9,449 bases of DNA from assembly GCA_019242065.1 (NCBI GenBank), contig JAFAWJ010000438.1, positions 1 through 9,449 on the forward strand, given 5' to 3'. Positions 1-7,083 of this stretch are shown here, piece by piece (the first letter of the stretch is position 1; every line of letters starts with the position of its first letter). The stretch comes from Chloroflexota bacterium. GTDB taxonomy: Bacteria > Chloroflexota > UBA6077 > CF-72. The notes under the pieces are model-generated. The model searched no databases. It was not told the DNA's origin and was given only the letters and a program-made list of their open reading frames with translations. The translations under genes were made by a program, and so were the position numbers.

Positions 1-135
1 TCCTCGGACTGGTAGTCGGGGGATCATCGTTCTGGCGGCATCACGCGTGCATACGCTGGCTGGTGCCGGTGTGCGTAGAACGCCGCGGGCGTGAGCGGCG
101 TCGCAATCAGCTCGCGCCCGCGATTTCCTGTTCGC

Positions 136-620
136 TCAGGCGAGGACGCGCGGATCCGGATCCAGCTCCGGATGCTCCACGAACGCCTTGCGCAAGTCCT
201 CCGTCGCCGCGATCCAATCGGCGTCCTTCGGCAGAAAGGCGCTGCCGGAACGCGTCCGATACACCAGCGGATTGTCCGCCCCCGGCGGCACTTCGCCACG
301 CTCGCGCAGCGCCGTCGCCGCGGCCATCAGTCGTCGACGGGTACGGATCACCATCACGTCACTGGTGCCGAGATGCTCGGCGCTGCGATCCAGCAACGTG
401 CCCATGCTCTCGGTGATCGCCAGGTCCTCCAGGTGGACAGACGACAGCCCGGTGTACGACTGCAGCGAGCGCTCCTGGCCTGGATAGGCCGTTGCCTTGA
501 CCTCGCTGCGAAAATCGGACTCGGCGGGCTCGTTGGGCATGTCGACGCACGTGCCGTCGGTGTCGAGTTTCCACCCGTGGTACACGCAGCGCAGGCCCGC
601 TTCTTCGTTGCGGCCAACCC
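136..620 (-). pseudogene. Rieske [2Fe-2S] aromatic-ring oxygenase large-subunit remnant (phthalate 4,5-dioxygenase-like)
   Basis: The minus-strand reading holds two blocks typical of phthalate 4,5-dioxygenase-type oxygenase alpha subunits. The first (about 481-618) contains GRNEEAGLRCVYHGWK, the second half of a Rieske centre (C-x-x-H form, here CVYH), followed by DGTCVDMPNEPAES. The second (about 139-480) carries a C-terminal block with LEDLAITESMG, EHLGTSDVMVIRTRRRL and LPKDADWI, ending in TGA at 136-138. The N-terminus with the first Rieske half (C-x-H) is missing, and so is the stretch between the two blocks, which normally holds the rest of the Rieske domain and most of the catalytic domain with the mononuclear iron ligands. 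Only about 160 residues remain of a protein usually above 400. The join near 480/481 stays in frame. Beyond the stop, another frame reads SEQEIAGAS and then stops, possibly the original tail after a small indel. Without the first cluster ligands or the iron site it cannot be an active oxygenase. An ATG at 663 could still start a short product. Confidence 0.8.
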
Positions 621-662
621 GCGCTCGCACTAGCAAGATTGTCGTCAGCGAAGGAACCCTCA

Positions 663-691
663 TTGGCCGCCTCCGTATCGCGACCTGTATG
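663..691 (+). promoter_or_regulatory. Weak candidate promoter for the MDR oxidoreductase gene
   Basis: TTGGCC at 663-668 and TGTATG at 686-691 are separated by 17 bases and lie upstream of the AGGAGG at 708-713. The match to the sigma-70-type consensus is modest. It is offered because the gene pair beginning at 725 needs a promoter in this short gap after the oxygenase remnant. Confidence 0.2.
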
Positions 692-724
692 TTCCACACA
701 CAACGGTAGGAGGTTGGAGAAGCC

Positions 725-1666
725 ATGCGAGCAGCCCTGGCGCAGAAGCTGGATGGCATCGACAGTGTGGTGTTGGACGAGCGGCCAGATCCCGTGCCCG
801 CAACGAACCAGGCGCTGGTCCGCGTCCGTGGTGCGGGCGTCGGCCTGTGGGACGTCGGGTTCCTCAGCGGTGGCTTCCCAGGCGTTGCGGTGCCGTTCAT
901 TCCGGGCCAGGAAATCGCGGGCGTCGTCGAAGCCGCGGGCGACGGCGCCGACCTCCGCTCGGGCGATCGCGTCTACGGAACCCTGTTTCCAGCCGGCGGC
1001 GGGTTCGCCGAGCTGGCCCTGGCCTCGGCGGACCGCCTGGCGCGCATGCCAGAACGGGCAACCTTCGAGGAAGCGGCCGGGCTGGTGATCAGCGCCGGCA
1101 CCGCGTACGAGGCGCTCGTTGACCGGGGTCGGCTCCAGGCCGGCGAGACGGTGCTGATCACCGCCGCCGCGGGCGGCGTGGGGAGTGCCGCCGTGCAGAT
1201 CGCCGTGGCCCAGGGTGCGCGCGCGCTGGGTGTGGCGAGCCCAGGCAATCACGACTATCTGCGAGGATTGGGCGCAAGCGACGTCTTCGATTACCACGCC
1301 GCGGACTGGGTTCAGCAGCTGCGTGCCGCGGTGTCCGGCGGCGTGGATGTGCTGCTGGACGCCGCCGGTGGCCACACGCGCGACCAGGCGATCGGCGCGG
1401 TGCGCGACGGCGGCCGCGCGCTGTTTATCGTCCTGCAGAGCACGCCTGTCCGACTGGAGCGTGGCATTCGCGGCGAATCGTTCGCCGCCTCGGGCGGCCG
1501 ACAGCGGCTGGACGCCCTGTCGCGCCTGATCGACACGGGCAAGCTGCGGCCGCAGGTCGAGGCGGTGCTGCCGCTGGACCAGGCGCGCGAGGCGCTGGCG
1601 CGCGTTGCCGGGCGGCATACGCGCGGCAAAATCGTGTTGCAAATCGGCCAGCAAGCACCCGTGTAA
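725..1666 (+). CDS. Zinc-independent MDR-family NAD(P)H:quinone oxidoreductase-like protein
   Basis: This 313-residue protein has the medium-chain dehydrogenase/reductase plan. The N-terminal GroES-like domain (about 1-115) contains IPGQEIAGVVEAAG and SGDRVYG (about 59-85). The Rossmann domain (about 125-260) carries the dinucleotide-binding motif AAAGGVGSAAVQIA at 147-160. The catalytic-zinc Cys/His ligands and structural-zinc cysteines of alcohol dehydrogenases are absent, so it fits the quinone oxidoreductase/enoyl reductase branch, which moves hydride from NAD(P)H to quinones or activated double bonds in the cytoplasm. The substrate cannot be read from sequence. The C-terminal block LPLDQAREALARVAGRHTRGKIVLQI is typical, and the length is usual for the family. 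The ATG at 725 is preceded by AGGAGG at 708-713 and by GGAGA at 716-720, which supports this start. The SufS-like gene begins one base after the stop, implying a two-gene transcript. Confidence 0.88.
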   Translation: MRAALAQKLDGIDSVVLDERPDPVPATNQALVRVRGAGVGLWDVGFLSGGFPGVAVPFIPGQEIAGVVEAAGDGADLRSGDRVYGTLFPAGGGFAELALASADRLARMPERATFEEAAGLVISAGTAYEALVDRGRLQAGETVLITAAAGGVGSAAVQIAVAQGARALGVASPGNHDYLRGLGASDVFDYHAADWVQQLRAAVSGGVDVLLDAAGGHTRDQAIGAVRDGGRALFIVLQSTPVRLERGIRGESFAASGGRQRLDALSRLIDTGKLRPQVEAVLPLDQAREALARVAGRHTRGKIVLQIGQQAPV

Positions 1667-1667
1667 G

Positions 1668-3104
1668 ATGCGGTCGAGCCGGGTCATGATCGCCGCGAAT
1701 GAAGACCATCACCAGCTCAGCGGACTGCCGCCGGGCTGGCCGCTGGAGATCGCCGGCCAGGACGAACGAGTCCCCACGCTCGACGGCGAGCGCCGCCGTT
1801 ACGTCAACCTGGACAACGCCGCCAGCACCCCTCCGTTGCTTGCGGTGCGCGATGCCGTCCACCGCTTTGCCAACTGGTATTCGAGCGTACACCGCGGCAG
1901 CGGATTCAAAAGTCAACTGAGCACGCACGTCCTCGAATCCGCACGCGAGGCGGTGGCGGACTTTGTCGGAGCTGACCCTGACCGACACGTGGTGGTGTTC
2001 ACCAGACACACCACCGAAGCCATCAACAAAATGGCACGCGACCTGGCCGACGACCCGCCGATCGTCTTCACCACGATCATGGAGCACCACGCGAACATGC
2101 TGCCGTGGCGCGTGTACGCCAGCGAAGTGCGCTTCATCCATGTCGACCAGGACGGCTGCCTGGACCAGGAGGATCTCGAACGCCAGCTGCGCGCGGCACC
2201 CACCAATCGCCCGCGACTGGTGGCGCTGGCCGGCGCCTACAACGTCACGGGCTATGCGCCGCCGTTAGACCAGTTCGCTCGCCTGGCACACCGCTACGGT
2301 GCCCGAATCTTCGTCGACGGCGCGCAACTGGTGCCACACCGGCGGGTGCGGATGCGCGGCAGCGGAGAAGACGACGCGCTTGATTTCCTGGCGTTTTCGG
2401 CCCACAAACTGTACGCGCCGTACGGCGCCGGTGTGCTGGTCGCGCCGCGCGACGCGTTTTCGGACACGCCCGATCAGCTTGGTGGCGGCATCGTCGACCT
2501 GGTCACGCTCGATCGCGTGATCTGGGCGGGCATTCCCGAACGGGAGGAAGCCGGTTCACCCAACGTCGTCGGCGTCGTCGCATTGGCCGCCGCGATACGC
2601 CGGCTGCTGGAACTGGGGATGGACAACATCAGCCACCACGAAGAAGCGCTGACGGAGTATGCGCTGACGCAGTTCGCCGCGCTGGCGGGTGTGCATGTGC
2701 TGGGGCCGCGGGATGTCTCACGTCGAGTGGGCGTGCTGTCATTCACGATCGACGGCGTACCCGACAACCTGGTGGCGGCGGCGCTCAGCTATGAATGGGC
2801 AATCGGGCTGCGGGCCGGCTGCTTTTGTGCGCATCCGGGCATGTCGCACTTGCTGCAGATCACACCTGATGAATCCGCCGATATCCAGCGGCAGATTATC
2901 GCGCACGTCCGCTACAAGGTGCCGGGCGCGGTGCGCGCGAGTATCGGACTGCATAATTCGCCGGCCGACCTGGAGTACCTGTTTTCGGCGCTGCGGGCGA
3001 TCCTCGACGGCAAGCTGGCCGGGACGTACCACCTGGACCCCGCCACGGGCGAATACGCGCCCGCGGGTTGGCAACCTGACTACGACACGTATTTCCACGT
3101 CTGA
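1668..3104 (+). CDS. Class V aminotransferase-fold PLP enzyme, SufS-like (putative cysteine desulfurase)
   Basis: From ATG 1668 the protein has 478 residues. Fold-type I hallmarks of SufS/CsdB-type enzymes are present: NLDNAAST near 47-54, MEHHAN at 138-143, VDGAQLVPH at 216-224, SAHKLY with the Schiff-base Lys247, and RAGCFCAHPG with Cys387 in the position of the SufS persulfide cysteine (family pattern RxGxxCAxP). Such enzymes remove sulfur from cysteine as an enzyme-bound persulfide, giving alanine. Some relatives act on other substrates, so the reaction is inferred. A second cysteine two residues before Cys387 makes a CxC pair. The protein is longer than typical SufS (about 400 residues), owing to an extended N-terminus and a tail rich in Tyr/Asp (DPATGEYAPAGW). 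The start is ambiguous: ATG 1668 lies one base after the upstream stop, ATG 1686 is also possible, and neither has a clear Shine-Dalgarno site, which suggests translational coupling. No SufE, SufU or SufBCD genes are next to it. Confidence 0.85.
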   Translation: MRSSRVMIAANEDHHQLSGLPPGWPLEIAGQDERVPTLDGERRRYVNLDNAASTPPLLAVRDAVHRFANWYSSVHRGSGFKSQLSTHVLESAREAVADFVGADPDRHVVVFTRHTTEAINKMARDLADDPPIVFTTIMEHHANMLPWRVYASEVRFIHVDQDGCLDQEDLERQLRAAPTNRPRLVALAGAYNVTGYAPPLDQFARLAHRYGARIFVDGAQLVPHRRVRMRGSGEDDALDFLAFSAHKLYAPYGAGVLVAPRDAFSDTPDQLGGGIVDLVTLDRVIWAGIPEREEAGSPNVVGVVALAAAIRRLLELGMDNISHHEEALTEYALTQFAALAGVHVLGPRDVSRRVGVLSFTIDGVPDNLVAAALSYEWAIGLRAGCFCAHPGMSHLLQITPDESADIQRQIIAHVRYKVPGAVRASIGLHNSPADLEYLFSALRAILDGKLAGTYHLDPATGEYAPAGWQPDYDTYFHV

Positions 3105-3107
3105 GTT

Positions 3108-3121
3108 ACGGTTAGCACCGT
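3108..3121. terminator. Small hairpin between convergent genes
   Basis: ACGGT (3108-3112) and ACCGT (3117-3121) form a perfect 5-bp stem around the loop TAGC in the 21-base gap between the convergent stops at 3104 and 3126. It could act in both directions, but the stem is short and there is no proper T-tract, so termination is only a possibility. Confidence 0.25.
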
Positions 3122-3125
3122 TCAA

Positions 3126-3323
3126 TCAGTCAAAGAGAACGAGGAACAACAGCAGCACCGCGCCGATCGCGCAGAAGGCGACCAGGGTGGCAACCAGCGT
3201 TACGATCCAGCTCGGCTGGTCCGTGAAAAAGCCGGTGAAGATCATGATCGGCGTCGCGACCAGCGCGACGGAGCCCAATACTACGGCGGTCCGTGTGAAG
3301 CGCTGCTTGCGACGCTGCTTCAT
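3126..3323 (-). CDS. Small two-helix membrane protein of unknown function
   Basis: I do not recognise this 65-residue protein. It has a strongly basic N-terminus (KQRRKQR), then two hydrophobic segments at about 13-33 and 39-62 joined by a short polar turn (TDQPS), and ends in Asp. The positive-inside rule predicts both termini in the cytoplasm. Its ATG overlaps the TGA of the MutS-like gene in an ATGA arrangement (3320-3323), with no strong ribosome binding site of its own, so translation is probably coupled to that gene. That coupling, and the membrane segments in the MutS-like protein, suggest a shared location or role, which is inference. Coding status rests on the overlap, the clean membrane-protein composition and the absence of a better reading of this stretch. 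Confidence 0.72.
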   Translation of the reverse strand: MKQRRKQRFTRTAVVLGSVALVATPIMIFTGFFTDQPSWIVTLVATLVAFCAIGAVLLLFLVLFD

Positions 3324-5155
3324 GTGGAATCGTCATCCAGCCCGAGCATGGCCACCAGCCGCAAGGCGTTCGTCGACGTGGCGAGACCGGGCTGGAGTTG
3401 ATACCCGAAGCTCATAACCGGGCCGTCGGGTCCGTCGGAGAGCGTCTCCTGGAAGTGGACCAGCCGCGCACGCGTGTCGAATTCCGGCAGGTCCGCCAGC
3501 GTGAGGTCGTGGGTGGAGACGGCGCCGATGGCCTGCCGTGCGACCAGGAAGCGGATCACCTGGCGCACCGCGATCTGACGCTCGGCCGAGTTGGTGCCCT
3601 GCAGGATTTCGTCGAGCAAATAGCAGACGGTGCGCTCGCCAGCGGCCTGGCGGGCAACGTCGACAATTTGCTTCAAGCGCATGACCTCGGCGAGAAACGT
3701 CGAGACACCACGTTCCAGTGAGTCGACCACACGCATGCTGGTGCACAGGTCAAGGGGCGGCATGCGAAACGCTCGCGCGCATACCGGCCCGCCAGCCTGC
3801 GCCAGCACGACATTCACGCCGATCGTACGCAAATACGTGCTCTTGCCAGCCATATTCGAACCGGTGACGAGCACACACGTCCCCGACGGACCGAGCGAGA
3901 CGTCGTTATCGACACGCGTGTCGGGGGCAAGCAAGGGATGCCCGGCCCGCGAGGCCTCCAGACGGCACGCACTGGCGTCGATATGTGGAATGGCCCAATC
4001 GGGGTGGGCGTGGGCCAGGGCTGCCAGCGCGGCGAGCGCTTCGATTTCGCCGAGTGCCTCGAGCCATCTCCGCAGGCAGGGGCCCACCGTCGCCTGCCAG
4101 TCTTCGAGGGCGGCCAGCACCTGGACGTCCCACAAGGTCAGTGGCTGGACCACCCAGTACGCCAGGGCGCTGCGCGGGATCACGCGGCGTGCGATGCGCT
4201 CCAGCGAGTGAATCTGGGCCGCCGCCGAGCGTCCGTTCGCGTGCAGCGACGCCTGCAGCGCAGCCAGCCGCGGCGCCTCAAACGTAGCCGTGGTGAGCAG
4301 GTCGAAGCTGGCGGCGTACTGGCGTAAGGCGGGCTCCTGGTCGGCGAGGTAGGCGAGCGTGGTGTACGCCCGCCGGCCAAAGAGCTGCCACAGCACCAGG
4401 TTGACGAACAGGAACACCAGCCACACTGGCCAGCTCGAGCGACCCGTCACCTCGGCGATGGCGCACACGCCGAGCAGTACCGGGCTGATCCGCGCGCACC
4501 ATACCTGGGCCGGGCGCAACCGCTCCGGCCTGGACTCCGCCCAGGTGAGCAGCGGCTGCGGATCAAGGCGCGGGACGTCCTCAGGTCCGGCGGAGACCTG
4601 CAATTCCTGGCGCAGGTCCAGCTTCGAGGACAGCTCGGCCATCGCGGCCTGCCGCGCGCCGACTTCCTCCGCGCCGGCCGGCTCCAGGAGCCAGCGTGTG
4701 AGCGTCGACTGGCCCATCGCGGTGCGGGTGGTGTCCAGCAGATGGAGAAGGGAGGCGCGGCCGAGCAGATCAAGGTCGGCCGCAAAGGGGTGGCGCGGAT
4801 TCGCGCTCACGGTATGGCGGAGCGGAATGGTCTCCCAGCGACGCGCAAGACGGTCCATGCTCTCGACGTTCACGTCTCGCATGCCGCGCGCGTGGTCGCG
4901 CTGTCTACCGAGCTGCCGGTGGTAGCGCACCAGGCCGACGAATACGGCGCCGAATGCCAATCCCAGGCCAGCGGCTGGCGCGCCACCCTGGGCCACGGCC
5001 CAGATCAGGCACGCGGCGGTGGCGAGAAATGCCAGCAGGCGCACGTTGGCGACGCGGTTGAAACGCCGGCCGAGCACGAGTGCGTCGGCAGTGAAAGCGT
5101 CGGCGCGCGCACGGTAGATCGCTTCGGGCGAAGCCTGTTCGCGGGCGGAGGCCAC
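3320..5155 (-). CDS. Membrane-anchored MutS-family ATPase
   Basis: This 611-residue protein has a C-terminal MutS ATPase domain: Walker A GSNMAGKST at 432-440, the MutS-type signature GVSTFLAEVMRL at 483-494, Walker B YLLDE at 512-516 followed by ILQGTNSAER, and STHD at 547-550. Before it lies a core/lever-like helical region (about 95-400). The N-terminal mismatch-recognition domain of MutS, with its Phe-x-Glu motif, is absent. Instead there are hydrophobic segments at about 38-56, 59-77, 222-238 and 242-260, as in the roughly 600-residue membrane-associated MutS-like proteins found in several phyla. Canonical mismatch repair is therefore unlikely, and the role is unknown. The first usable start in this frame is GTG at 5155, without a clear Shine-Dalgarno site. 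A GGAGG lies about 30 bases upstream but has no start codon close to it. It follows cysW after 127 bases and overlaps the small membrane gene by 4 bases. Confidence 0.87.
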   Translation of the reverse strand: MASAREQASPEAIYRARADAFTADALVLGRRFNRVANVRLLAFLATAACLIWAVAQGGAPAAGLGLAFGAVFVGLVRYHRQLGRQRDHARGMRDVNVESMDRLARRWETIPLRHTVSANPRHPFAADLDLLGRASLLHLLDTTRTAMGQSTLTRWLLEPAGAEEVGARQAAMAELSSKLDLRQELQVSAGPEDVPRLDPQPLLTWAESRPERLRPAQVWCARISPVLLGVCAIAEVTGRSSWPVWLVFLFVNLVLWQLFGRRAYTTLAYLADQEPALRQYAASFDLLTTATFEAPRLAALQASLHANGRSAAAQIHSLERIARRVIPRSALAYWVVQPLTLWDVQVLAALEDWQATVGPCLRRWLEALGEIEALAALAALAHAHPDWAIPHIDASACRLEASRAGHPLLAPDTRVDNDVSLGPSGTCVLVTGSNMAGKSTYLRTIGVNVVLAQAGGPVCARAFRMPPLDLCTSMRVVDSLERGVSTFLAEVMRLKQIVDVARQAAGERTVCYLLDEILQGTNSAERQIAVRQVIRFLVARQAIGAVSTHDLTLADLPEFDTRARLVHFQETLSDGPDGPVMSFGYQLQPGLATSTNALRLVAMLGLDDDST

Positions 5156-5204
5156 ACGGGTATTGTGGGCGATAGCGCGGCCTGAAGCCTCCGAGTGGCG
5201 TCGG

Positions 5205-5304
5205 GCGCACGCTTCGCGCGGTTATAGAGGATTCACGCGTCGAGCGGCGGCGGCGCGCACACTTCGGGCGATTGCAGAAGACTCAGGCGTCCAGCGTGCG
5301 GCGG
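5205..5304. repeat. Diverged 50-bp tandem duplication across the cysW stop codon
   Basis: Bases 5205-5254 and 5255-5304 align with a period of 50. By eye, 33 of the first 42 columns are identical (about 79%), and the similarity then continues through GC-rich sequence. The right copy contains the last codons and TGA stop of cysW. The left copy is the equivalent sequence repeated downstream of the gene. It looks like an old duplication of the gene's 3' end. Confidence 0.6.
5221..5226 (-). promoter_or_regulatory. Candidate -10 box for the MutS-like gene
   Basis: The minus strand reads TATAAC here, five of six bases of the TATAAT consensus, 65 bases ahead of the GTG at 5155. I see no convincing -35 hexamer at 16-18 bases. 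The equivalent place in the other repeat copy (5271-5276) reads TGCAAT, so the box arose by divergence between the copies. Confidence 0.25.
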
Positions 5305-6080
5305 AGCGCGTGCATGCCGAACAGTGACAGCATGGCCACCGCGCCCAGCAGCGTCGCGGCGACGTACGCGCCCGTCAGGTCGAACGCCAGGTACCGATCG
5401 GCCACATACTGGGTGAGTGTCTGCGTACGACCCACCAGGTGACCAGATACCACGCTGACCGCGCCAAACTCGCCCACCGAGCGGGCAATCGTCAGCACCA
5501 CCCCGTAGCCCACGGCGGGTGCAATATTCGGCAGGGTGATGTGATGGAAAGTCTGGAGCGCGGTCGCTCCGAAGGTGGCGGCCGCCTCTTCCTGGTCGAC
5601 GCCAAGCGCGCGCAGCACCGGCTCCACCTCACGGATGACGAACGGCAAGCTGACGAACATCGTCGCCAGCACCATGCCCGGCACGTCGAAGATCACTTTC
5701 AGTCCGATCGTGGCAAAGCTCGGGCCGAGCCAGCCGCGGACGCCGTACGCCAGCAGGAACGCCAGACCGATAACCACCGGCGAAAGCGCCAGCGGCATGC
5801 TGGTCAACGGGCCCAGCACCACCCGCAGCGGACTCCGCGAGCGGACCATGATCAGCGCGCAGACCACCCCGAAGACCAGGTTGCACGGCACCGCGATCGC
5901 CGTCACGATCAGCGTCAGCTGCATGGCGTGGACCGCTTCCGGGCGACTCAGCGCGGCCCAGAGTGGACCCAGGCCCGCGGCCAGCGTGCGGAACAGCACC
6001 AGGCCGGCCGGAGCGCCGACCAGCACCACCAGGTAGCTGATGACGACCACGCGCAGCCAGCGCGGAGACCTATTGCGCAT
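5283..6080 (-). CDS. cysW: Sulfate/thiosulfate ABC transporter permease CysW
   Basis: This 265-residue inner-membrane permease has about six hydrophobic segments and the cytoplasmic EAA loop that docks the ATPase, EAAATFGATALQTFHHITLP, at about 165-184. The region FGVVCALIMVRSRSP, the SMPLALSPVVIGLAFLLAYG block and the ARSVGEFGAVSVVSGH segment after the EAA loop match the CysW half of sulfate transporters. ModB-type molybdate permeases are related, but the pairing with cysT and a sulfate-type receptor favours cysW. The ATG at 6080 overlaps the end of cysT by 11 bases and has no evident Shine-Dalgarno site, so it is probably translated by coupling. In the usual order cysA would follow. Here the next gene is the MutS-like ATPase. 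Confidence 0.88.
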   Translation of the reverse strand: MRNRSPRWLRVVVISYLVVLVGAPAGLVLFRTLAAGLGPLWAALSRPEAVHAMQLTLIVTAIAVPCNLVFGVVCALIMVRSRSPLRVVLGPLTSMPLALSPVVIGLAFLLAYGVRGWLGPSFATIGLKVIFDVPGMVLATMFVSLPFVIREVEPVLRALGVDQEEAAATFGATALQTFHHITLPNIAPAVGYGVVLTIARSVGEFGAVSVVSGHLVGRTQTLTQYVADRYLAFDLTGAYVAATLLGAVAMLSLFGMHALRRTLDA

Positions 6081-7083
6081 TGGCCGTGTAGCGGCGACGG
6101 AACACGTCGGCGGCCACCAGCACCGCCAGCGTCAGCAACAGCAGGACCAGCGAGATGGCGGCCGCGTCGGCGGTGTCGCCCTGTTCGACGTCGCCAAAGA
6201 TATACACGGAGGTGAGCTGCGTCTGGAACGGGATGTTGCCAGACAGCAGCACCACGGCACCGTACTCGCCGAGGCCGCGCGCAAATGCCAGCGCGGCGCC
6301 CGAAATGACCGCCGGCATGAGCTGCGGCAGCAGGATATGGCGGAAGAGCGTCCAGCCACCGGCGCCCATGCTGCGCGCCGCGGCCTCCACCTCCGGGTCC
6401 AGCACCTGCAGCACCGGCTGGACCGAGCGGACGACGAACGGGAAGGTGACGAACAACAGCGCCAGCGTGATGGCCGCGCGCGTGTAGGCGATGTTCAAAC
6501 CGATGGGACTTCCGGGGCCGTACAGCGTGAGCAAGGTCACACCGGCCACGATGGTTGGCAACGCCAGCGGCAGGTCGATGATGGCGTCCAGCAATCGACG
6601 GCCGGGGAAGTCGTCGCGCACAAGCACCCAGGCGGTGGCGAGGCCGACGACGGCGTTGGCGAGGGCGACCAGGACGGCGGTGGAGATGGTCAGCTCGAGG
6701 GCTGCGAGGGTCTGCGGGTTCGTCACGGCGGCCCAGCCGCCACCCTGGGCGAATGCGCCGCCGGCCTGGGCGACGAGCGCGGCGATCGGGATCAGCACGA
6801 CCACGGTCAGATAGGCGGAGACGAAGGCGCCGCCGAGGGGGGCGTGGCGGAGCGCGGCGCGAGCGCGGCGCTGGAGGCTGTCCGTCTCGCGCCGCAGGTC
6901 GCCCGCGAAGACCTGCCGTTCGACCTCGGGCCGCAGGTCGCCCGCGAAGACTGGCGGTTCGGCTTCGGCCCCGACACTGACCACCGGGTCACTTCCCACC
7001 GATGGGTTTGTGACAACCGACGGACTCGTCAGCGAATCCAATCTCTCGGGAGTTGTGGCGACTGGTGGATCAGCTGTGGCCAC
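6070..7083 (-). CDS. cysT: Sulfate/thiosulfate ABC transporter permease CysT (CysU) with N-terminal extension
   Basis: This 337-residue permease carries the CysT signatures TNPQTLAALELTIS, FPGRRLLDAIIDLPLALPTIVAG (split across about 159-181), the EAA loop EAAARSMGAGGWTLFRHILLP at about 233-253, and ARGLGEYGAVVLLSGNIP. Six membrane segments start near residue 87. It forms the channel with CysW and passes substrate from the receptor. Compared with the usual 270-290 residues it has an extra N-terminus of about 70-80 hydrophilic residues, low in complexity at first and then containing two copies of a 13-residue unit with VFAGDLR. The GTG at 7083 overlaps the receptor gene's 3' end by 14 bases and is preceded by GGAG/GGGAC-like purines, so I keep it. 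A later GTG inside the extension could be the true start, which would place part of the extension outside the protein. Confidence 0.88.
   Translation of the reverse strand: MATADPPVATTPERLDSLTSPSVVTNPSVGSDPVVSVGAEAEPPVFAGDLRPEVERQVFAGDLRRETDSLQRRARAALRHAPLGGAFVSAYLTVVVLIPIAALVAQAGGAFAQGGGWAAVTNPQTLAALELTISTAVLVALANAVVGLATAWVLVRDDFPGRRLLDAIIDLPLALPTIVAGVTLLTLYGPGSPIGLNIAYTRAAITLALLFVTFPFVVRSVQPVLQVLDPEVEAAARSMGAGGWTLFRHILLPQLMPAVISGAALAFARGLGEYGAVVLLSGNIPFQTQLTSVYIFGDVEQGDTADAAAISLVLLLLTLAVLVAADVFRRRYTANAQ
6891..6968. repeat. 39-bp in-frame tandem duplication within cysT
   Basis: Two adjacent 39-bp units (6891-6929 and 6930-6968) are identical at their first 22 bases and match at 34 of 39 overall. 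They encode two 13-residue repeats (…PPVFAGDLRP and …RQVFAGDLRR, residues about 41-66) in the predicted cytoplasmic N-terminal extension. The unit length is a multiple of three, so the frame is kept. Confidence 0.9.

Noticed and set aside
24..299. Minus-strand frame running past the Rieske stop toward the left edge
   Set aside because: It is out of frame with the recognisable Rieske C-terminus, and the part beyond it (24-135) matches nothing I know. A very short ATG frame at 27 leaving the window is too short to judge.
359..1687. Minus-strand open frame of 442 codons
   Set aside because: It runs antisense to the clear MDR oxidoreductase and in the wrong frame through the Rieske remnant. Its His/Arg/Gln-rich product is a high-GC shadow with no recognisable domain.
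6891..6951. Two identical 22-bp repeats as a CRISPR-like array
   Set aside because: There are only two copies, the intervening sequence is itself a degenerate continuation of the repeat unit, and the whole lies in frame within cysT.
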